Shown: positions 43,956 to 53,588, counted from the stretch's first letter. The stretch is 64,000 nt of DNA from Halomonas sp. DQ26W (GCF_003339685.1 NZ_QPKI01000022.1:1-64000), one strand, 5' to 3'. Notes: generated by a model from the letters alone, not told the origin. Translations and numbers: made by a program.

Positions 43956-45412
43956 GGTGACTCGGGAGGCGAGCTGCGCCGGCGGCGTTTGCGGGGTCGG
44001 CGGCGTTTGGGGCGATCACCGGGCGTGGCGTTGCCGCCGGCTTTCTCCAACAGACGCTGCTGCTCGTGCTCGTCGCCCTCCTGATAGGCGGTCCACCAGG
44101 CCCCGAGCCCGGGCTCGACCTCGCTGGCCTCTTCCCGCAGCAGCAGGAGGTCATAGGCAGCGCGGAAGCGCGGGTGTTCACGGGTCTGCACTGCGCGCTT
44201 GCCGCGGCGCTGGGGTAGGCGTTGCTGCAGGTCCCAGATGTCACGCATCGGCATGCTGAAGCGCTTGGGGATCGAGATATGCTTCAGTTGGCGCGACAGC
44301 ACCTGCTGAGAGCCTAGATGCAGGGCGGGAATGGGTGGCATGCCCTCTGCTTCCAGCGCTGCCTGGCGCAGTTGGACGGGCCCCCACAGCAGTGCCGCAA
44401 ACAGGAAGGCAGGCGTTACTGGGCGTTCTTCGCGAATCCGCTTGTCGGTGCTGGCCAGGGCCGCCTCGATCAGGCCTTCTGCCCAGGGGAGCTGAACCAT
44501 GGCTTCGTCCGTCTCGGGGAACAGCATGGTAAACAGGCCGTAGTAGCGCAGCATGCGGAAGGTTTCGACGCCGTGGCCGGCCATGAGCAGCTTGAGTATC
44601 TCGTCGAACAGCCGAGCGGGGGGGATCTGCAGCAGCAGATGGGCCTGCTCCCGGATCGGTGCTTCGGAGTCTGGCGCGATATGGAACTCGAGCTTGGCGG
44701 CGAAGCGAATCGCACGCAGCATGCGCACCGGGTCCTCGCGGTAACGTGTCGTCGGGTCGCCGATCATGCGCAGGGTACGAGACTCGATGTCACGAGCTCC
44801 GTTGGCGAAGTCATGAATCGAGAAGTCGGCGATGCTGTAGTAGAGCGCATTGACGGTAAAGTCGCGGCGCACGGCATCTTCCTGGATGTTACCCCAGACG
44901 TTGTCGCGCAGCAGCAGGCCGTGCTCGGACTGCTGGGCGAGGTGGTCGCCATGGTCGTCGTTGGGCCTGCCCCGGAAGGTAGTGACCTCGATCACTTCGC
45001 GGCCGAAGCGCACATGCACGATGCGGAAGCGACGGCCGATGATCCGCGAGTTGCGAAACAGCTCACGTACCTGCTCCGGCGTGGCATCGGTGGCAACATC
45101 GAAGTCCTTGGGCATCCTGCCAAGAAGCGAATCACGAATGCAGCCGCCGACCAGGTAGGCCTCATAGCCGGCATTGTGCAGGCGATAGAGCACCTTGAGC
45201 GCCGACTCGCTGAAGTGCTGGCGCGATACGGGGTGCTCACTACGCGGAATGATCCGCGGGCCGGCTTGTTCGCCGGTGGCAGCATCCTCGGGGCCGAAGA
45301 GTGACCTGAGATGCTCGCCAGGGCTCTGCAGAAAGCGGGTAAATCCTTTGAACATGCGGCGATATCGACTCGCAGTTTGCGAAAGTTGTTGAGTGTAGTC
45401 GACCAGCGACAC
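43952..45412 (-). CDS. pcnB: Poly(A) polymerase I
   Basis: The 486-residue nucleotidyltransferase adds 3' poly(A) tails that mark RNA for decay. YEAYLVGGCIRDSLLGRMPKDFDVATDATPEQVRELF has the GG and DxD catalytic motifs. RRDFTVNALYYSIADFSIHDF and DPVRMLRAIRFAAKLEF are the family blocks. The last 25 residues are an Arg/Lys-rich RNA-binding tail (KRRRPRKRRRRSSP). The start is uncertain: GTG 45412 or ATG 45355 (MFKGFTRFLQ), and neither has a strong ribosome binding site. Following cbrB and the CrcZ-like RNA is the Pseudomonas order. Confidence 0.93.
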   Translation of the reverse strand: MSLVDYTQQLSQTASRYRRMFKGFTRFLQSPGEHLRSLFGPEDAATGEQAGPRIIPRSEHPVSRQHFSESALKVLYRLHNAGYEAYLVGGCIRDSLLGRMPKDFDVATDATPEQVRELFRNSRIIGRRFRIVHVRFGREVIEVTTFRGRPNDDHGDHLAQQSEHGLLLRDNVWGNIQEDAVRRDFTVNALYYSIADFSIHDFANGARDIESRTLRMIGDPTTRYREDPVRMLRAIRFAAKLEFHIAPDSEAPIREQAHLLLQIPPARLFDEILKLLMAGHGVETFRMLRYYGLFTMLFPETDEAMVQLPWAEGLIEAALASTDKRIREERPVTPAFLFAALLWGPVQLRQAALEAEGMPPIPALHLGSQQVLSRQLKHISIPKRFSMPMRDIWDLQQRLPQRRGKRAVQTREHPRFRAAYDLLLLREEASEVEPGLGAWWTAYQEGDEHEQQRLLEKAGGNATPGDRPKRRRPRKRRRRSSPPESP

Positions 45413-45452
45413 CTTGCAAAGCGGTGAGCCGAATCGCTAGGTAGCCCAACAG

Positions 45453-45480
45453 CAAAAGAGGAGGCCGATTGGCCTCCTCT
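45453..45480 (-). terminator. Terminator of the CrcZ-like RNA
   Basis: On the minus strand AGAGGAGGCC-AATC-GGCCTCCTCT (perfect 10-bp stem) is followed by TTTGC. It ends the A-rich motif region 41 bases before the pcnB start. Confidence 0.8.
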
Positions 45481-45954
45481 GACAAGCTAAAAATGCTGCA
45501 TCCATGCGGCTGTTTCTTCTTCGTGATGGCACATCGCCTTGAATACGCACCACAGTCACCAAGAGTTCACAGGCAAGCAATGTTGTTGTGATTGTTGATG
45601 TTCCTGGTTGCGACCGCCTCGTATTCAAAACAATAATCCAACCACGACGGCATTAGGAATATGCCTCCCCTCGGCTTGTTGATGTTGTTGCCGAAGGTGC
45701 GCTTCTCAGGCCGTTGTTCTTGTTGGTAGGCGTGTGAGCGCGTCGCGTCCTGGGATCCGGTGCTTCGAGCGAATATTGTTGCTTTTGTTGAAGGCATCGA
45801 AGGGCAGAGCCTATCGGGATGAGCTTGTTCTTATTGCTCCCGCCTCCGCATCCTTTCACAGCCCGCCTTGTTATTGTTGGCGCGGGCTCTGTCTCTCCTG
45901 GCCGCCTTGTTATTGTTGTTGGCGCGGGTGACAGCCGGATGTTGTTTTTCTTAT
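45454..45954 (-). ncRNA. crcZ: CrcZ-type Hfq/Crc-titrating small RNA
   Basis: This gene-free stretch between cbrB and pcnB, read on the minus strand, holds nine A-rich CA motifs of the AAnAAnAA type: 45940-45952, 45905-45922, 45866-45880, 45824-45837, 45775-45791, 45711-45726, 45675-45691, 45581-45602 and 45511-45521. Many are displayed in hairpin loops, for example AGCCCG...CGGGCT around AACAATAACAA, GAGC...GCTC around AATAAGAACAA, and TCGGC...GCCGA around AACAACATCAACAA. A sigma-54 promoter predicts the 5' end near 45954 and a terminator the 3' end near 45454, about 500 nt. In Pseudomonas CrcZ lies at exactly this locus (cbrA-cbrB-crcZ-pcnB) and sequesters Hfq/Crc to relieve catabolite repression. 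Identity is inferred from synteny plus motifs; no sequence search was done. Confidence 0.85.
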
Positions 45955-45964
45955 CGATGAATAC

Positions 45965-45980
45965 TGCACGCCACATGCCA
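45965..45980 (-). promoter_or_regulatory. Sigma-54 promoter of crcZ
   Basis: The minus strand reads TGGCATG-TGGC-GTGCA against the consensus TGGCACG-N4-TTGCA: 10 of 12 defined bases match, with the invariant GG-N10-GC spacing. Transcription would start about 12 bases on, near 45954, just before the first CA motif. CbrB, encoded next door, has the sigma-54-contacting GAFTGA loop. Confidence 0.75.
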
Positions 45981-46054
45981 TGACGCTTATTGGCATTGAA
46001 AAACAGCGGTCTATGACAGGCCGTGAGGTGGGACGGTCCAACTCGCTTCGTAGG

Positions 46055-46105
46055 TGTTACCCGGTCTTGACCATATCGGGGCAATTTCTGGGTGGGAAGG
46101 TAACA
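46055..46105 (-). promoter_or_regulatory. CbrB upstream activating sites
   Basis: TGTTAC (46055-46060) and GTAACA (46100-46105) are complementary half-sites 39 bases apart, at about -101 and -146 relative to the predicted crcZ start. TGTTAC is the core reported for CbrB binding at Pseudomonas crcZ promoters. Enhancer-like distance suits a sigma-54 activator. Confidence 0.6.
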
Positions 46106-46133
46106 ACTGGTGCAAAAATCCCGGAGAATCATC

Positions 46134-46167
46134 AAAAAAGCGCCGGTGGCATGTGCCAACGGCGCTT
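46134..46167 (-). terminator. Intrinsic terminator of cbrB
   Basis: On the minus strand AAGCGCCGTTGGCA pairs with TGCCACCGGCGCTT (one mismatch), followed by TTTTTTG. It lies 79 bases behind the cbrB stop and insulates crcZ from cbrB readthrough. Confidence 0.8.
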
Positions 46168-46245
46168 GGACAATAGTCATAGACGACCCTTGTGGGCCCA
46201 TCAAGGTGCCGGGCAGCGTGAACCAGGATTGCTGCCCCAGGCGGG

Positions 46246-47640
46246 TCAGGCGCTGTTGCGCCTGGCCTGCTTCTTGCGAGGAATGCCTAGTCGCTGGCGG
46301 CGCTCCCACAGGCATTTCCGGCTGATTCCCAGTTTCTGGGCGAGTTCTGTCTCGCTCATTTGATCCTGGTGCTCGAGTACGAAGTGCTGGAAGTAGTCCT
46401 CGAGGGAGAGGTCGTCGCCGCTCTCGTCCTGTTCGCTATCGACCGGTTCGACCGCTCGCGGCATCGGTTCGGGCGGGTGGCGGGGCGAGGCCGGGAGTCC
46501 GGGCTTGAGGCCGAGGTCATCGGGATGGATCAGATGGCCCTCGGCCAGAATCACGCCGCGCTCCAGGGCGTTCTCGAGTTCGCGTACGTTACCCGGCCAG
46601 GGGTAGTCATAGATTTCCCGCCGTGCCGCTCGGGAAAGACGTAGGCCACCCCGCTCATGCCGGCGACACGCCTTCTCCAGCAGAACATCGGCGATGGTCA
46701 GGACGTCCTCGTCTCGATCGCGCAGCGGCGGTAGGTCGATCTGCATCACGTTGAGGCGATAGTAGAGATCGAGCCGGAACTCGCCGGTCTTTGACAGGGC
46801 CCGCAGGTCGCGGTGGGTGGCGGCGATCAGGCGCACATCGACATGCCGGGTCTCCACCGAGCCGATACGGCGGATCTCGCCTTCCTGCAGCACCCTCAGC
46901 AGGCGTGCCTGGGCATCCAGGGGCAGTTCACCGATCTCATCGAGAAACAGGGTGCCGCCGTCGGCGGCCTCCACCAGTCCCGTGCGGGCGGCACTGGCAC
47001 CGGTGAAGGCGCCCTTTTCATGGCCGAACAGCTCCGATTCGATCAGCGTTTCGGGAATGGCAGCGCAGTTGACACAGATCAGCGCTGCCGCGGCGCGCTT
47101 GCTCTGCTGATGAATGGCCCGGGCCACCAGTTCCTTGCCGGTGCCCGACTCGCCCTGAATCAACACCGTGACATCCGCGGGAGCCGTCTTGCGGATGCGG
47201 GTGTAGACGGCCTGCATGGCCTGGCATTCGCCGATCATCTGCTGGCGCGAGCCGCCAGCATCGGTGATGTCCGGTGGAGGAGAGCGGTGAGAGGATTGCT
47301 GATGCAGCACCCGCGACACGGTCTCGAGTAGTTCGTCATGGTCGAAGGGCTTGGCCACGTAATCGACGGCGCCTTGCTTGAGGGCCTCGACCGCCGAGCG
47401 CATGCTGGCATAGCTGGTCATGATCAGCACGGGAACTGGTGCGGCGCTGGCAATAAGAGTGGTTCCGGGCTCGCCGGGCAGCCGCAGGTCGCTGATCACC
47501 AGGTCGAAGTGCCGGGGCTCCAGGGCGAGTGCCTCATCGACCGAACCGGCTTCACTGACACGATAGTCATGGCGCTCCAGCAGCCGACGAAGCGCGGTGC
47601 GAATGATGGCCTCGTCTTCAACGATCAGAATCCTGCTCAT
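46246..47640 (-). CDS. cbrB: Sigma-54-dependent response regulator CbrB
   Basis: The 464-residue NtrC-type regulator has a receiver domain ([21 protein letters not shown], phosphorylated Asp in [12 protein letters not shown] near residue 50, Lys in [10 protein letters not shown]). The AAA+ domain has Walker A GESGTGKE near 165, GAFTGA, and [14 protein letters not shown]. The C-terminal Fis-type helix-turn-helix is [24 protein letters not shown]. It activates crcZ and carbon/nitrogen use genes. The frame is open upstream, but [10 protein letters not shown] at 47640 is the family start; it overlaps cbrA by 23 bases. Confidence 0.95.
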   Translation of the reverse strand: MSRILIVEDEAIIRTALRRLLERHDYRVSEAGSVDEALALEPRHFDLVISDLRLPGEPGTTLIASAAPVPVLIMTSYASMRSAVEALKQGAVDYVAKPFDHDELLETVSRVLHQQSSHRSPPPDITDAGGSRQQMIGECQAMQAVYTRIRKTAPADVTVLIQGESGTGKELVARAIHQQSKRAAAALICVNCAAIPETLIESELFGHEKGAFTGASAARTGLVEAADGGTLFLDEIGELPLDAQARLLRVLQEGEIRRIGSVETRHVDVRLIAATHRDLRALSKTGEFRLDLYYRLNVMQIDLPPLRDRDEDVLTIADVLLEKACRRHERGGLRLSRAARREIYDYPWPGNVRELENALERGVILAEGHLIHPDDLGLKPGLPASPRHPPEPMPRAVEPVDSEQDESGDDLSLEDYFQHFVLEHQDQMSETELAQKLGISRKCLWERRQRLGIPRKKQARRNSA

Positions 47641-50569
47641 TGGTTTCTTCACCATCCTGTCGTTCGGTGGGCAGCCACAGGCAGATGCGGGTGCCGCGTT
47701 CATGCCCGGGGGGCGGTGACTCGATTTCGATTCTGCCATGGTGCTCGGCGATGATGCTGTAGACCAACGGCAGGCCCAGGCCAGTTCCTTCGCCGGGCGG
47801 CTTGGTGGTCGTGAAGGGCTCGAACAGGTGGTCTCGGACTCTGGCATCGAGCCCTTCGCCCTCGTCGGTGACGGTCACCTTCAGCAGGCTGCCTTCCGGC
47901 TCCGCTGCAATGACGATGTTGCCACCCGCCTCGCTGGCGTCGCGGGCATTGCTCAGCAGGTTGATCATCACCTGCTGTAGGCGCTGGGCATCGCCGATCG
48001 TCTCCAGCTCTACGGGGCAGAAGTTATGATACCTGACATCCTCGCCCGAGCGTGCCAGCTGTAGCAAGTGCAACGCTTCATCGGTGACTGCAGCGATGGA
48101 GACCGGGGCGAAGCCGGTGCCGCTGATATGTCGGCCACCGTGGGCAAAGCCCACCAGCGAGCCGACGATACGCGAGACACGATCGGTCAGCTGCTGTATC
48201 TGGGCGGCGGTTTCCAGTACGTCGGGGTCGCTGGTGTCATAGCGCAGGTTCTGGGCCAGCGACGAGATGCCGGTGATGGGGTTGCCGATCTCATGGGCCA
48301 CTCCGGCGGCAAGCTGTCCGATGGAGGCGAGTCGCGCCGCATGGACCAACTCGTCCTCCAGCCACTTCATCTCGCTGTGGTCCTCGATCAGGATCACGGT
48401 GCCGCCGCGAACGTCGTCGTCCGCCTTGAGTTCGGCGCGGTGCAGGGTCAGGTAACGGGTACCGTCCTCCAAGTCCACCGCCTGTTTATAGAGATGATCG
48501 TCCTGCTCGGCTCGGCTCAAGAGCTCTCCCCAGGGCGTGGGGAGGCTATCGCGGCGGGCGCCTACCACACTATTTCCGTCGATGCCGGAGAGCTCTGCCA
48601 GGGCGTCGTTCCACATTAGCAGTTCGTCGTCGACGCCGAAGGCGCACAATCCCACCGGCAGCCGGGTAAGGATGCGACGATGGTAGCGGCGCAGCCCATC
48701 CAGTTCCCGAGCCAGGCCGGTAAGGCGAGAACGATAGGCCTCCAGGCGGCTCTCGACGAAGTGAATGTCGTCGGTTGGCTCCTGGCTGCCACGCCGGTAG
48801 GGCAGGTAGCGATCGACGATGTCCTGAGCTACCGACGGGCCCATGAGGCCGGAGAGGTTGGCCTGAATCCGGTCGCGTAGCCGGCGTAGTGCATAGGGCC
48901 GACCGTCCAGCGGGGAGAGCCCCAGGTCGGTAAGGGCTCGTTCGACTTCCCGTTCGGCGACTTCGTCACCGAGTGCCCGGGCGAGGGGCAACTTGAACTC
49001 CTCGCCGGTGGCGGCGAGTAGGGGTAGGCGCTTGGGGCGGATCACAGCGTCCACCGAGCAGGCCTCGGCAGCGGCACGCTCGCCGGGAGAAGTGTGGGTG
49101 GCCAGCGAGACGATGATAAAGGTCAGGATGTTGGCAGCCAGCGAGACCAGGGTCACGACGTACCAGTCAGGCTCGCCAGCGAGCATCTCAAGCCCTGGCG
49201 GTATCAGCACTAGAGCAGGCAGATCGGTAAGCAGTGGCAGCCATAGCCCGACGAGCCAGATCAGCGTGCCGACAGCCAGCCCCGATACCATGCCTTTGCG
49301 GTTGGCCCCCGGCCAGTAGAGCAAGGCGAGCAGTCCTGGCAGGCACTGCGCCATGCCGACAAAGGCGGCGAGTCCCAGGGTGGTGAGGTCATGATTGACG
49401 CCGACGGTTTGGTAGAAGAGCCAACCGCTGAGGATCACCATGGCGATCAGCCCGCGGCGCAGCCAGCGTAGCCAGCGATAGAGGTTGGGCTGGGCCTCTG
49501 GGGGGTGGGCGACCAGCAGGACATGGTTGAGGATCATTCCCGATAGCGCCAGGGCGATGATCACCATGGTCGCGCTGGTAGCGGCCAGACCGGCGATGAA
49601 GGCCAGTGCCTGTACCCAGAACGCATCCGATAGCCCGAAGGCCAGATAGGCGGAGCCGATCAATTGGTCGCTCCCCAGTCGCTGGCCGGCCCACAGGATC
49701 AACGGCACCGGTAGCGCCATCAGCAGCAGAAACAGCGGCAGAGACCAGCTGGCTTGGAGCAGGGTGTGTCGTGAGAGTGTTTCGGCAAAGGTGATATGGA
49801 AGATATGTGGCATCAGCAGTGCCGCGGCGAAGAACAGCAGCAGCAGCGTGCGCCAGTGGGCCGGGTCGGGCTGCGCAACACCCGCCTGATAGGCCTGGCC
49901 GGGGCCATCCAGCCAGAGCTGAAGGTCGGCGGGGCCATCGAAGACGACGAATAGGGCGATGCCGCCCAGGGCCAGCATGGCGCCGAGCTTGATGATCGAG
50001 GTAAAGGCGATGACGGCCAGCAGTGTGTCGTGTCGTGCGTGCTGGTGCCTGTGGCGTGTGCCGAAGAGCATGGCGAACAGGGCGATCAGGGCACTGAAGG
50101 CCAGTGCCAGCAAGGCGGGCGAGGCGGCGCCGGTCATCAGGTAGATGGCATCGCCCAGGGTCTGTACCTGGAGCGCCAGCAAGGGCAGCACCGCCAGCAG
50201 GCTGATGATCGTTACCAGAGTGCCCACCCAGCGCGAGCGGAAGCGGAAGGCAAAGAGGTCAGCCAGGGAGGAGAGCTGGTAGGTATGGGTCATGCGCTGG
50301 ATGGGAACCAGCAGGACCGGTGCCAGCAGGAAGGCACCGGCTACGCCCAGGTAATAGGCGAGATAACCGTAGCCTTCGCTGGCGGCAAGCTCCAGGCTGC
50401 CATAGATCGCCCAGGCGCTGGCATAGACTCCCAGCGCCAGGGTATAGACGGCGGGGTGGCGGGTAATCCGTCGCCCGATCCAGCCGCGCTCCACGGCCAG
50501 GGCACACAGGAACATCAGCAGCAGGTAGCTGGTGCCCAGGGCGAAGACGCTGGCCAGGCTACTGTTCAT
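47618..50569 (-). CDS. cbrA: Sensor kinase CbrA (transporter-type histidine kinase)
   Basis: The 983-residue protein is the same size as Pseudomonas CbrA. About 13 hydrophobic segments in residues 1-500 form a sodium:solute symporter (SLC5) module. A STAC-like linker and a PAS domain (near 640-740, [21 protein letters not shown]) follow. HisKA has the phospho-His in [20 protein letters not shown] near 757, and the ATPase has [14 protein letters not shown] and [14 protein letters not shown]. It senses the carbon/nitrogen state and phosphorylates CbrB. The start overlaps cbrX by 11 bases. Confidence 0.96.
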   Translation of the reverse strand: MNSSLASVFALGTSYLLLMFLCALAVERGWIGRRITRHPAVYTLALGVYASAWAIYGSLELAASEGYGYLAYYLGVAGAFLLAPVLLVPIQRMTHTYQLSSLADLFAFRFRSRWVGTLVTIISLLAVLPLLALQVQTLGDAIYLMTGAASPALLALAFSALIALFAMLFGTRHRHQHARHDTLLAVIAFTSIIKLGAMLALGGIALFVVFDGPADLQLWLDGPGQAYQAGVAQPDPAHWRTLLLLFFAAALLMPHIFHITFAETLSRHTLLQASWSLPLFLLLMALPVPLILWAGQRLGSDQLIGSAYLAFGLSDAFWVQALAFIAGLAATSATMVIIALALSGMILNHVLLVAHPPEAQPNLYRWLRWLRRGLIAMVILSGWLFYQTVGVNHDLTTLGLAAFVGMAQCLPGLLALLYWPGANRKGMVSGLAVGTLIWLVGLWLPLLTDLPALVLIPPGLEMLAGEPDWYVVTLVSLAANILTFIIVSLATHTSPGERAAAEACSVDAVIRPKRLPLLAATGEEFKLPLARALGDEVAEREVERALTDLGLSPLDGRPYALRRLRDRIQANLSGLMGPSVAQDIVDRYLPYRRGSQEPTDDIHFVESRLEAYRSRLTGLARELDGLRRYHRRILTRLPVGLCAFGVDDELLMWNDALAELSGIDGNSVVGARRDSLPTPWGELLSRAEQDDHLYKQAVDLEDGTRYLTLHRAELKADDDVRGGTVILIEDHSEMKWLEDELVHAARLASIGQLAAGVAHEIGNPITGISSLAQNLRYDTSDPDVLETAAQIQQLTDRVSRIVGSLVGFAHGGRHISGTGFAPVSIAAVTDEALHLLQLARSGEDVRYHNFCPVELETIGDAQRLQQVMINLLSNARDASEAGGNIVIAAEPEGSLLKVTVTDEGEGLDARVRDHLFEPFTTTKPPGEGTGLGLPLVYSIIAEHHGRIEIESPPPGHERGTRICLWLPTERQDGEETNEQDSDR

Positions 50570-50735
50570 CCAGCTTCCTCTTCTGCTCCAGCCAGAGGGT
50601 CAGCGCGATCAGTATCCCCCAGATGACAAAAGGGCGATACCAGGCCACACCTGGGCTGGACCAGCCGCTCATCAACAGCGGCGACAGCAGGTAGCCCCCG
50701 AACACCAGCAGCAGCATGATGCGATAGACGTACAC
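50559..50735 (-). CDS. cbrX: Small membrane protein CbrX
   Basis: The 58-residue protein starts with GTG after AAGGAG (spacer 6). It has two hydrophobic segments, RIMLLLVFGGYLLSPLLM and PFVIWGILIALTLWL, and a charged end [10 protein letters not shown] small hydrophobic ORF directly before cbrA, overlapping it, is described as cbrX in Pseudomonas. Here it lies 14 bases behind gluQ-RS and overlaps cbrA, so it is cotranscribed and coupled. Function is unknown. It is shorter than many gene-calling limits. Confidence 0.8.
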   Translation of the reverse strand: MYVYRIMLLLVFGGYLLSPLLMSGWSSPGVAWYRPFVIWGILIALTLWLEQKRKLDEQ

Positions 50736-50749
50736 GGCGTGCTCCTTGC

Positions 50750-51658
50750 TCAGGGTGTGTGGGCGGCCATGTCGGCATCGGTGGCCGGCCGGGCGGCCTC
50801 GGGTCGGATGCGATCCACGTCCCAGTGGGCAATGGCCCAGTCGAGCTGTTCGGCGGCCGGCGCCAGGGCGAGTGTCTCGGGCGGGGCCTGATCCAGCGTT
50901 GCCAGGGCACGATGCAGCAGCGGACGAATCGCTCTCTCGTCTTCGGGAAGCGCCGGGGCCAGGTTCTGCTTGGAGAGCTTCTGGCCGTCGCGGTTCATCA
51001 CCAGTGGCAGATGTAGGTAGCGTGGCTCTGCCAGACCCAGGGCGTGCTGCAGCTGGCGCTGCCATGGCGTATTGTCGAGTAGGTCGAAGCCACGGACCAC
51101 ATCGGTGATGCCCTGGTCATCGTCATCGACCACTACGGCGAGCTGGTAGGCCCAAAGGCCATCTTTGCGCTTGAGTACCACATCACCCAGTGCGGCAGGG
51201 TCGAAGCGCTGGGTGTTGAACAGCCTATCCTGCCACGTGACAGGACGCAGCCCCTTGTCGCTGCGCAGCCGCCAAGCTAACGGCTTGTCAGGTTCCTGCA
51301 CGCCATGGCGACACCAGCCGGGGTAGGTCGGAAAGTCGCGCCACTGCTTGCGGGAACAGCTGCAGGGGTAGGCGAGGTCTTGCGACCTCAGGCGTTCGAG
51401 GGCGGCCGCGTAGGCCTCATCACGGTCGTGCTGCCAGCGAGTCGGGCCGTCCCAGTGCAGGCCGAAAGCCTCGAGCTGGCGCAGAATGGTATCGGCGGCA
51501 CCCGGGGGGCAGCGTGGCGGATCGATGTCTTCGATGCGCAGCAGCCAATGACCGCCCACCCGGCGAGCATCGAGAAAACTGGCCAGGGCGGCGATCAGCG
51601 AGCCGAAGTGCAGCGCGCCGGACGGGGTGGGTGCGAAGCGGCCGCGGTAGCCGGTCAT
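50750..51658 (-). CDS. gluQ: Glutamyl-Q tRNA(Asp) synthetase
   Basis: The 302-residue paralogue of the glutamyl-tRNA synthetase catalytic domain lacks the anticodon-binding part. It glutamylates queuosine in tRNA-Asp. RFAPTPSGALHFGSLIAALAS replaces HIGH with HFGS, CSCSRKQW plus a later Tyr/Cys form the zinc site, LLRIEDIDPPR is conserved, and KLSKQN is the KMSKS equivalent. The start at 51658 gives the family N-terminus. It commonly follows dksA, as here. Confidence 0.95.
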   Translation of the reverse strand: MTGYRGRFAPTPSGALHFGSLIAALASFLDARRVGGHWLLRIEDIDPPRCPPGAADTILRQLEAFGLHWDGPTRWQHDRDEAYAAALERLRSQDLAYPCSCSRKQWRDFPTYPGWCRHGVQEPDKPLAWRLRSDKGLRPVTWQDRLFNTQRFDPAALGDVVLKRKDGLWAYQLAVVVDDDDQGITDVVRGFDLLDNTPWQRQLQHALGLAEPRYLHLPLVMNRDGQKLSKQNLAPALPEDERAIRPLLHRALATLDQAPPETLALAPAAEQLDWAIAHWDVDRIRPEAARPATDADMAAHTP

Positions 51659-51687
51659 GGCTGGCTCCTGGCAGCGGTGGCCGACAT

Positions 51688-51713
51688 GCAAACGGGCACC
51701 CAGCGGTGCCCGT
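51688..51713 (-). terminator. Intrinsic terminator of dksA
   Basis: On the minus strand ACGGGCACC-GCTG-GGTGCCCGT is followed by TTGC, 33 bases behind the dksA stop. It separates dksA from the gluQ-cbrX-cbrAB operon, though readthrough is likely. Confidence 0.65.
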
Positions 51714-51745
51714 CGCGAAGCGAAATGACGCTCACTGAAGGGGCA

Positions 51746-52183
51746 TCATCCGCCGAGCTGTTTTTCCTTGAGCTCGGCTAGGGTCTTGCAGTCCACGCAC
51801 AGTGTCGCGGTGGGGCGAGCTTCAAGGCGGCGGATACCGATCTCGACGCCGCAGGCCTCACAGAAGCCGTAGTCGTCCTCGTCGATCTTATCGAGGGTCT
51901 CGTGGATCTTCTTGAGCAGCTTGCGCTCACGGTCCCGTGTGCGCAGTTCGAGACTGAAGCCCTCTTCCTGCGTGGCGCGATCGGCCGGGTCGGCGTAGTT
52001 GTTCGCCTCTTCCTGCAAATGACGCACGGTGCGATCCACCTCTTCCATGAGCTCCTGTTTCCAGCCCAGCAGGATCTGTCGGAAGTGCTCCAGCTGCTGC
52101 TCGTTCATGTACTCTTCACCCGAGACCGGCTCATACGGGGTGAATTTCTTGGGCGCTTCCGTTCTCTTGTCTGCTACTGGCAT
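51746..52183 (-). CDS. dksA: RNA polymerase-binding transcription factor DksA
   Basis: The 145-residue protein has a coiled coil (FRQILLGWKQELMEEVDRTVRHLQEEANNYADPADRATQEE) with the DPADRA tip residues that enter the secondary channel. A four-Cys zinc finger follows (CEACG ... CVDCK). With ppGpp it adjusts rRNA and amino-acid promoters. The length is similar to E. coli (151). It is divergent from the aminotransferase gene with 241 bases between. Confidence 0.97.
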   Translation of the reverse strand: MPVADKRTEAPKKFTPYEPVSGEEYMNEQQLEHFRQILLGWKQELMEEVDRTVRHLQEEANNYADPADRATQEEGFSLELRTRDRERKLLKKIHETLDKIDEDDYGFCEACGVEIGIRRLEARPTATLCVDCKTLAELKEKQLGG

Positions 52184-52424
52184 GGGACTGCCTCTTTAAC
52201 TTTAGTGACTGCTGATCAATACCCGCTCCGATGGATTGCAAGGTATCTCACGCCAAAGGCATGCTTGTTTAGCGGAAAATCGCTGCCTTTGCAATAGCGA
52301 TCTTCGTAATGTTGGCGCGAAGAGCGGCCTGCGCGACGGTCCTGAAAAAAGATAGAATCTACCTTGGAAAGCCTGGCGGTGAAAGGTTCCCGTTAGGTCC
52401 GGTCATTTCGTTCGGGAGTCTGAC

Positions 52425-53588
52425 ATGTTGTGGAATGCGCGAGTCGATCGTGTAGCCCCTTTCCGGGTGATGAGCCTACTGGAAATCGCGCAGGCCCGCG
52501 AGGCGGCCGGCCACGATGTCATTCACCTGGAGGTGGGCGAGCCCGACTTTGCCACGCCGGAGCCGGTGCTCGTCGCCGGGCAGCAGGCGCTGACGGCGGG
52601 GCATACCCGCTATACCCCGGCAGCGGGCCTACCAGCGCTGCGCGAAGCGATCGCCGGGCACTATGCCGAGCATTTCGGGGCTGCAGTCGACCCGTCGCGT
52701 GTTCTTGTCACGCCGGGGGCCTCGGGAGCACTCCTGCTGGCCAGCCAGTTGCTGGCAGGGCCCGGCGACCGGGTGCTGATGGCCGACCCCAACTATCCCT
52801 GCAATCGCCACTTCATGGCCCTGGCCGGTGCCGAGGTGGATGCCGTGCCGGTCGGCCCGGAAAGCGGCTGGCAGTTGGATGCGTCGCTGATTGAGCAGCA
52901 TTGGCGCGATGACACCCGCCTGGCGATGCTGGCTACCCCTTCCAACCCGACCGGCCATATGCTCGATAGTGCACAGCTTTCCGCGGTTGCCGACAGCGTG
53001 GCGGCCCGCGGTGGTGAATTGCTGGTGGATGAAATCTATCAGGGGCTCTGCTACGACATCGCGCCGCTATCGGTGGCTGCGATCACTGGCGATGCTTACG
53101 TGGTCAACAGCTTCTCCAAGTACTTCGGCATGACCGGCTGGCGCCTGGGCTGGCTGCTGGCACCCGAGGCGGCTGTGGAGCCGCTCACCCGGCTGGCCCA
53201 GAACGTTTTCCTGGCGGCCTCGACCCCGGCCCAGCACGCGGCGCTGGCTGCTTTTACCCCCGAGTGTCGCGATATCCTCGAGACGCGCCGCGCCGAGATG
53301 GGTCACCGCCGTGATGCGCTGCTGGCAGGGCTCGCCCGGCTGGGGCTGGCCCCCTCGCTGCCGCCCCAGGGCGCCTTCTACCTGTGGCTGGATATCTCCC
53401 GCTATAGCCGCGACAGCCAGGCCTTCTGCCGTCAGCTGCTTGAGGAGGAGAACGTGGCGATCACGCCGGGTATCGATTTCGCGCTGACGGGGGGCGAGCA
53501 TCACGTGCGCATCGCCTTCACCACCGGAATCGCACGCCTCGAAGAGGCAGTGGCTCGGCTCGAGCGTTTCCTGGCGCGCCAAGCGTAG
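52425..53588 (+). CDS. PLP-dependent aminotransferase, class I/II
   Basis: The 387-residue fold-type I aminotransferase has LEVGEPDFATPEPV, HTRYTPAAGLPALREAIA, LATPSNPTGHML and the Schiff-base segment VNSFSKYFGMTGWRLGWLL (Lys near residue 232). It ends HHVRIAFTTGIARLEEAVARL. The position next to dksA matches an uncharacterised aminotransferase in Pseudomonas. The substrate, probably an aromatic or aliphatic amino acid, cannot be fixed from sequence. sfsA follows 30 bases later, so the two may be cotranscribed. Confidence 0.88.
   Translation: MLWNARVDRVAPFRVMSLLEIAQAREAAGHDVIHLEVGEPDFATPEPVLVAGQQALTAGHTRYTPAAGLPALREAIAGHYAEHFGAAVDPSRVLVTPGASGALLLASQLLAGPGDRVLMADPNYPCNRHFMALAGAEVDAVPVGPESGWQLDASLIEQHWRDDTRLAMLATPSNPTGHMLDSAQLSAVADSVAARGGELLVDEIYQGLCYDIAPLSVAAITGDAYVVNSFSKYFGMTGWRLGWLLAPEAAVEPLTRLAQNVFLAASTPAQHAALAAFTPECRDILETRRAEMGHRRDALLAGLARLGLAPSLPPQGAFYLWLDISRYSRDSQAFCRQLLEEENVAITPGIDFALTGGEHHVRIAFTTGIARLEEAVARLERFLARQA

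Noticed and set aside
45581..45952. Possible CRISPR-like or simple-sequence array (repeated TTGTTATTGTTG)
   Set aside because: Units differ in length and sequence, spacing is irregular, and flanking stems differ. They fit CA motifs of an Hfq/Crc decoy RNA rather than CRISPR repeats.
45653..46315. 220-codon minus-strand frame over the cbrB end and the crcZ region
   Set aside because: It begins inside cbrB in another frame, crosses the cbrB terminator and the sigma-54 promoter, and its latter half only translates the CA motifs. The RNA reading explains the region better.
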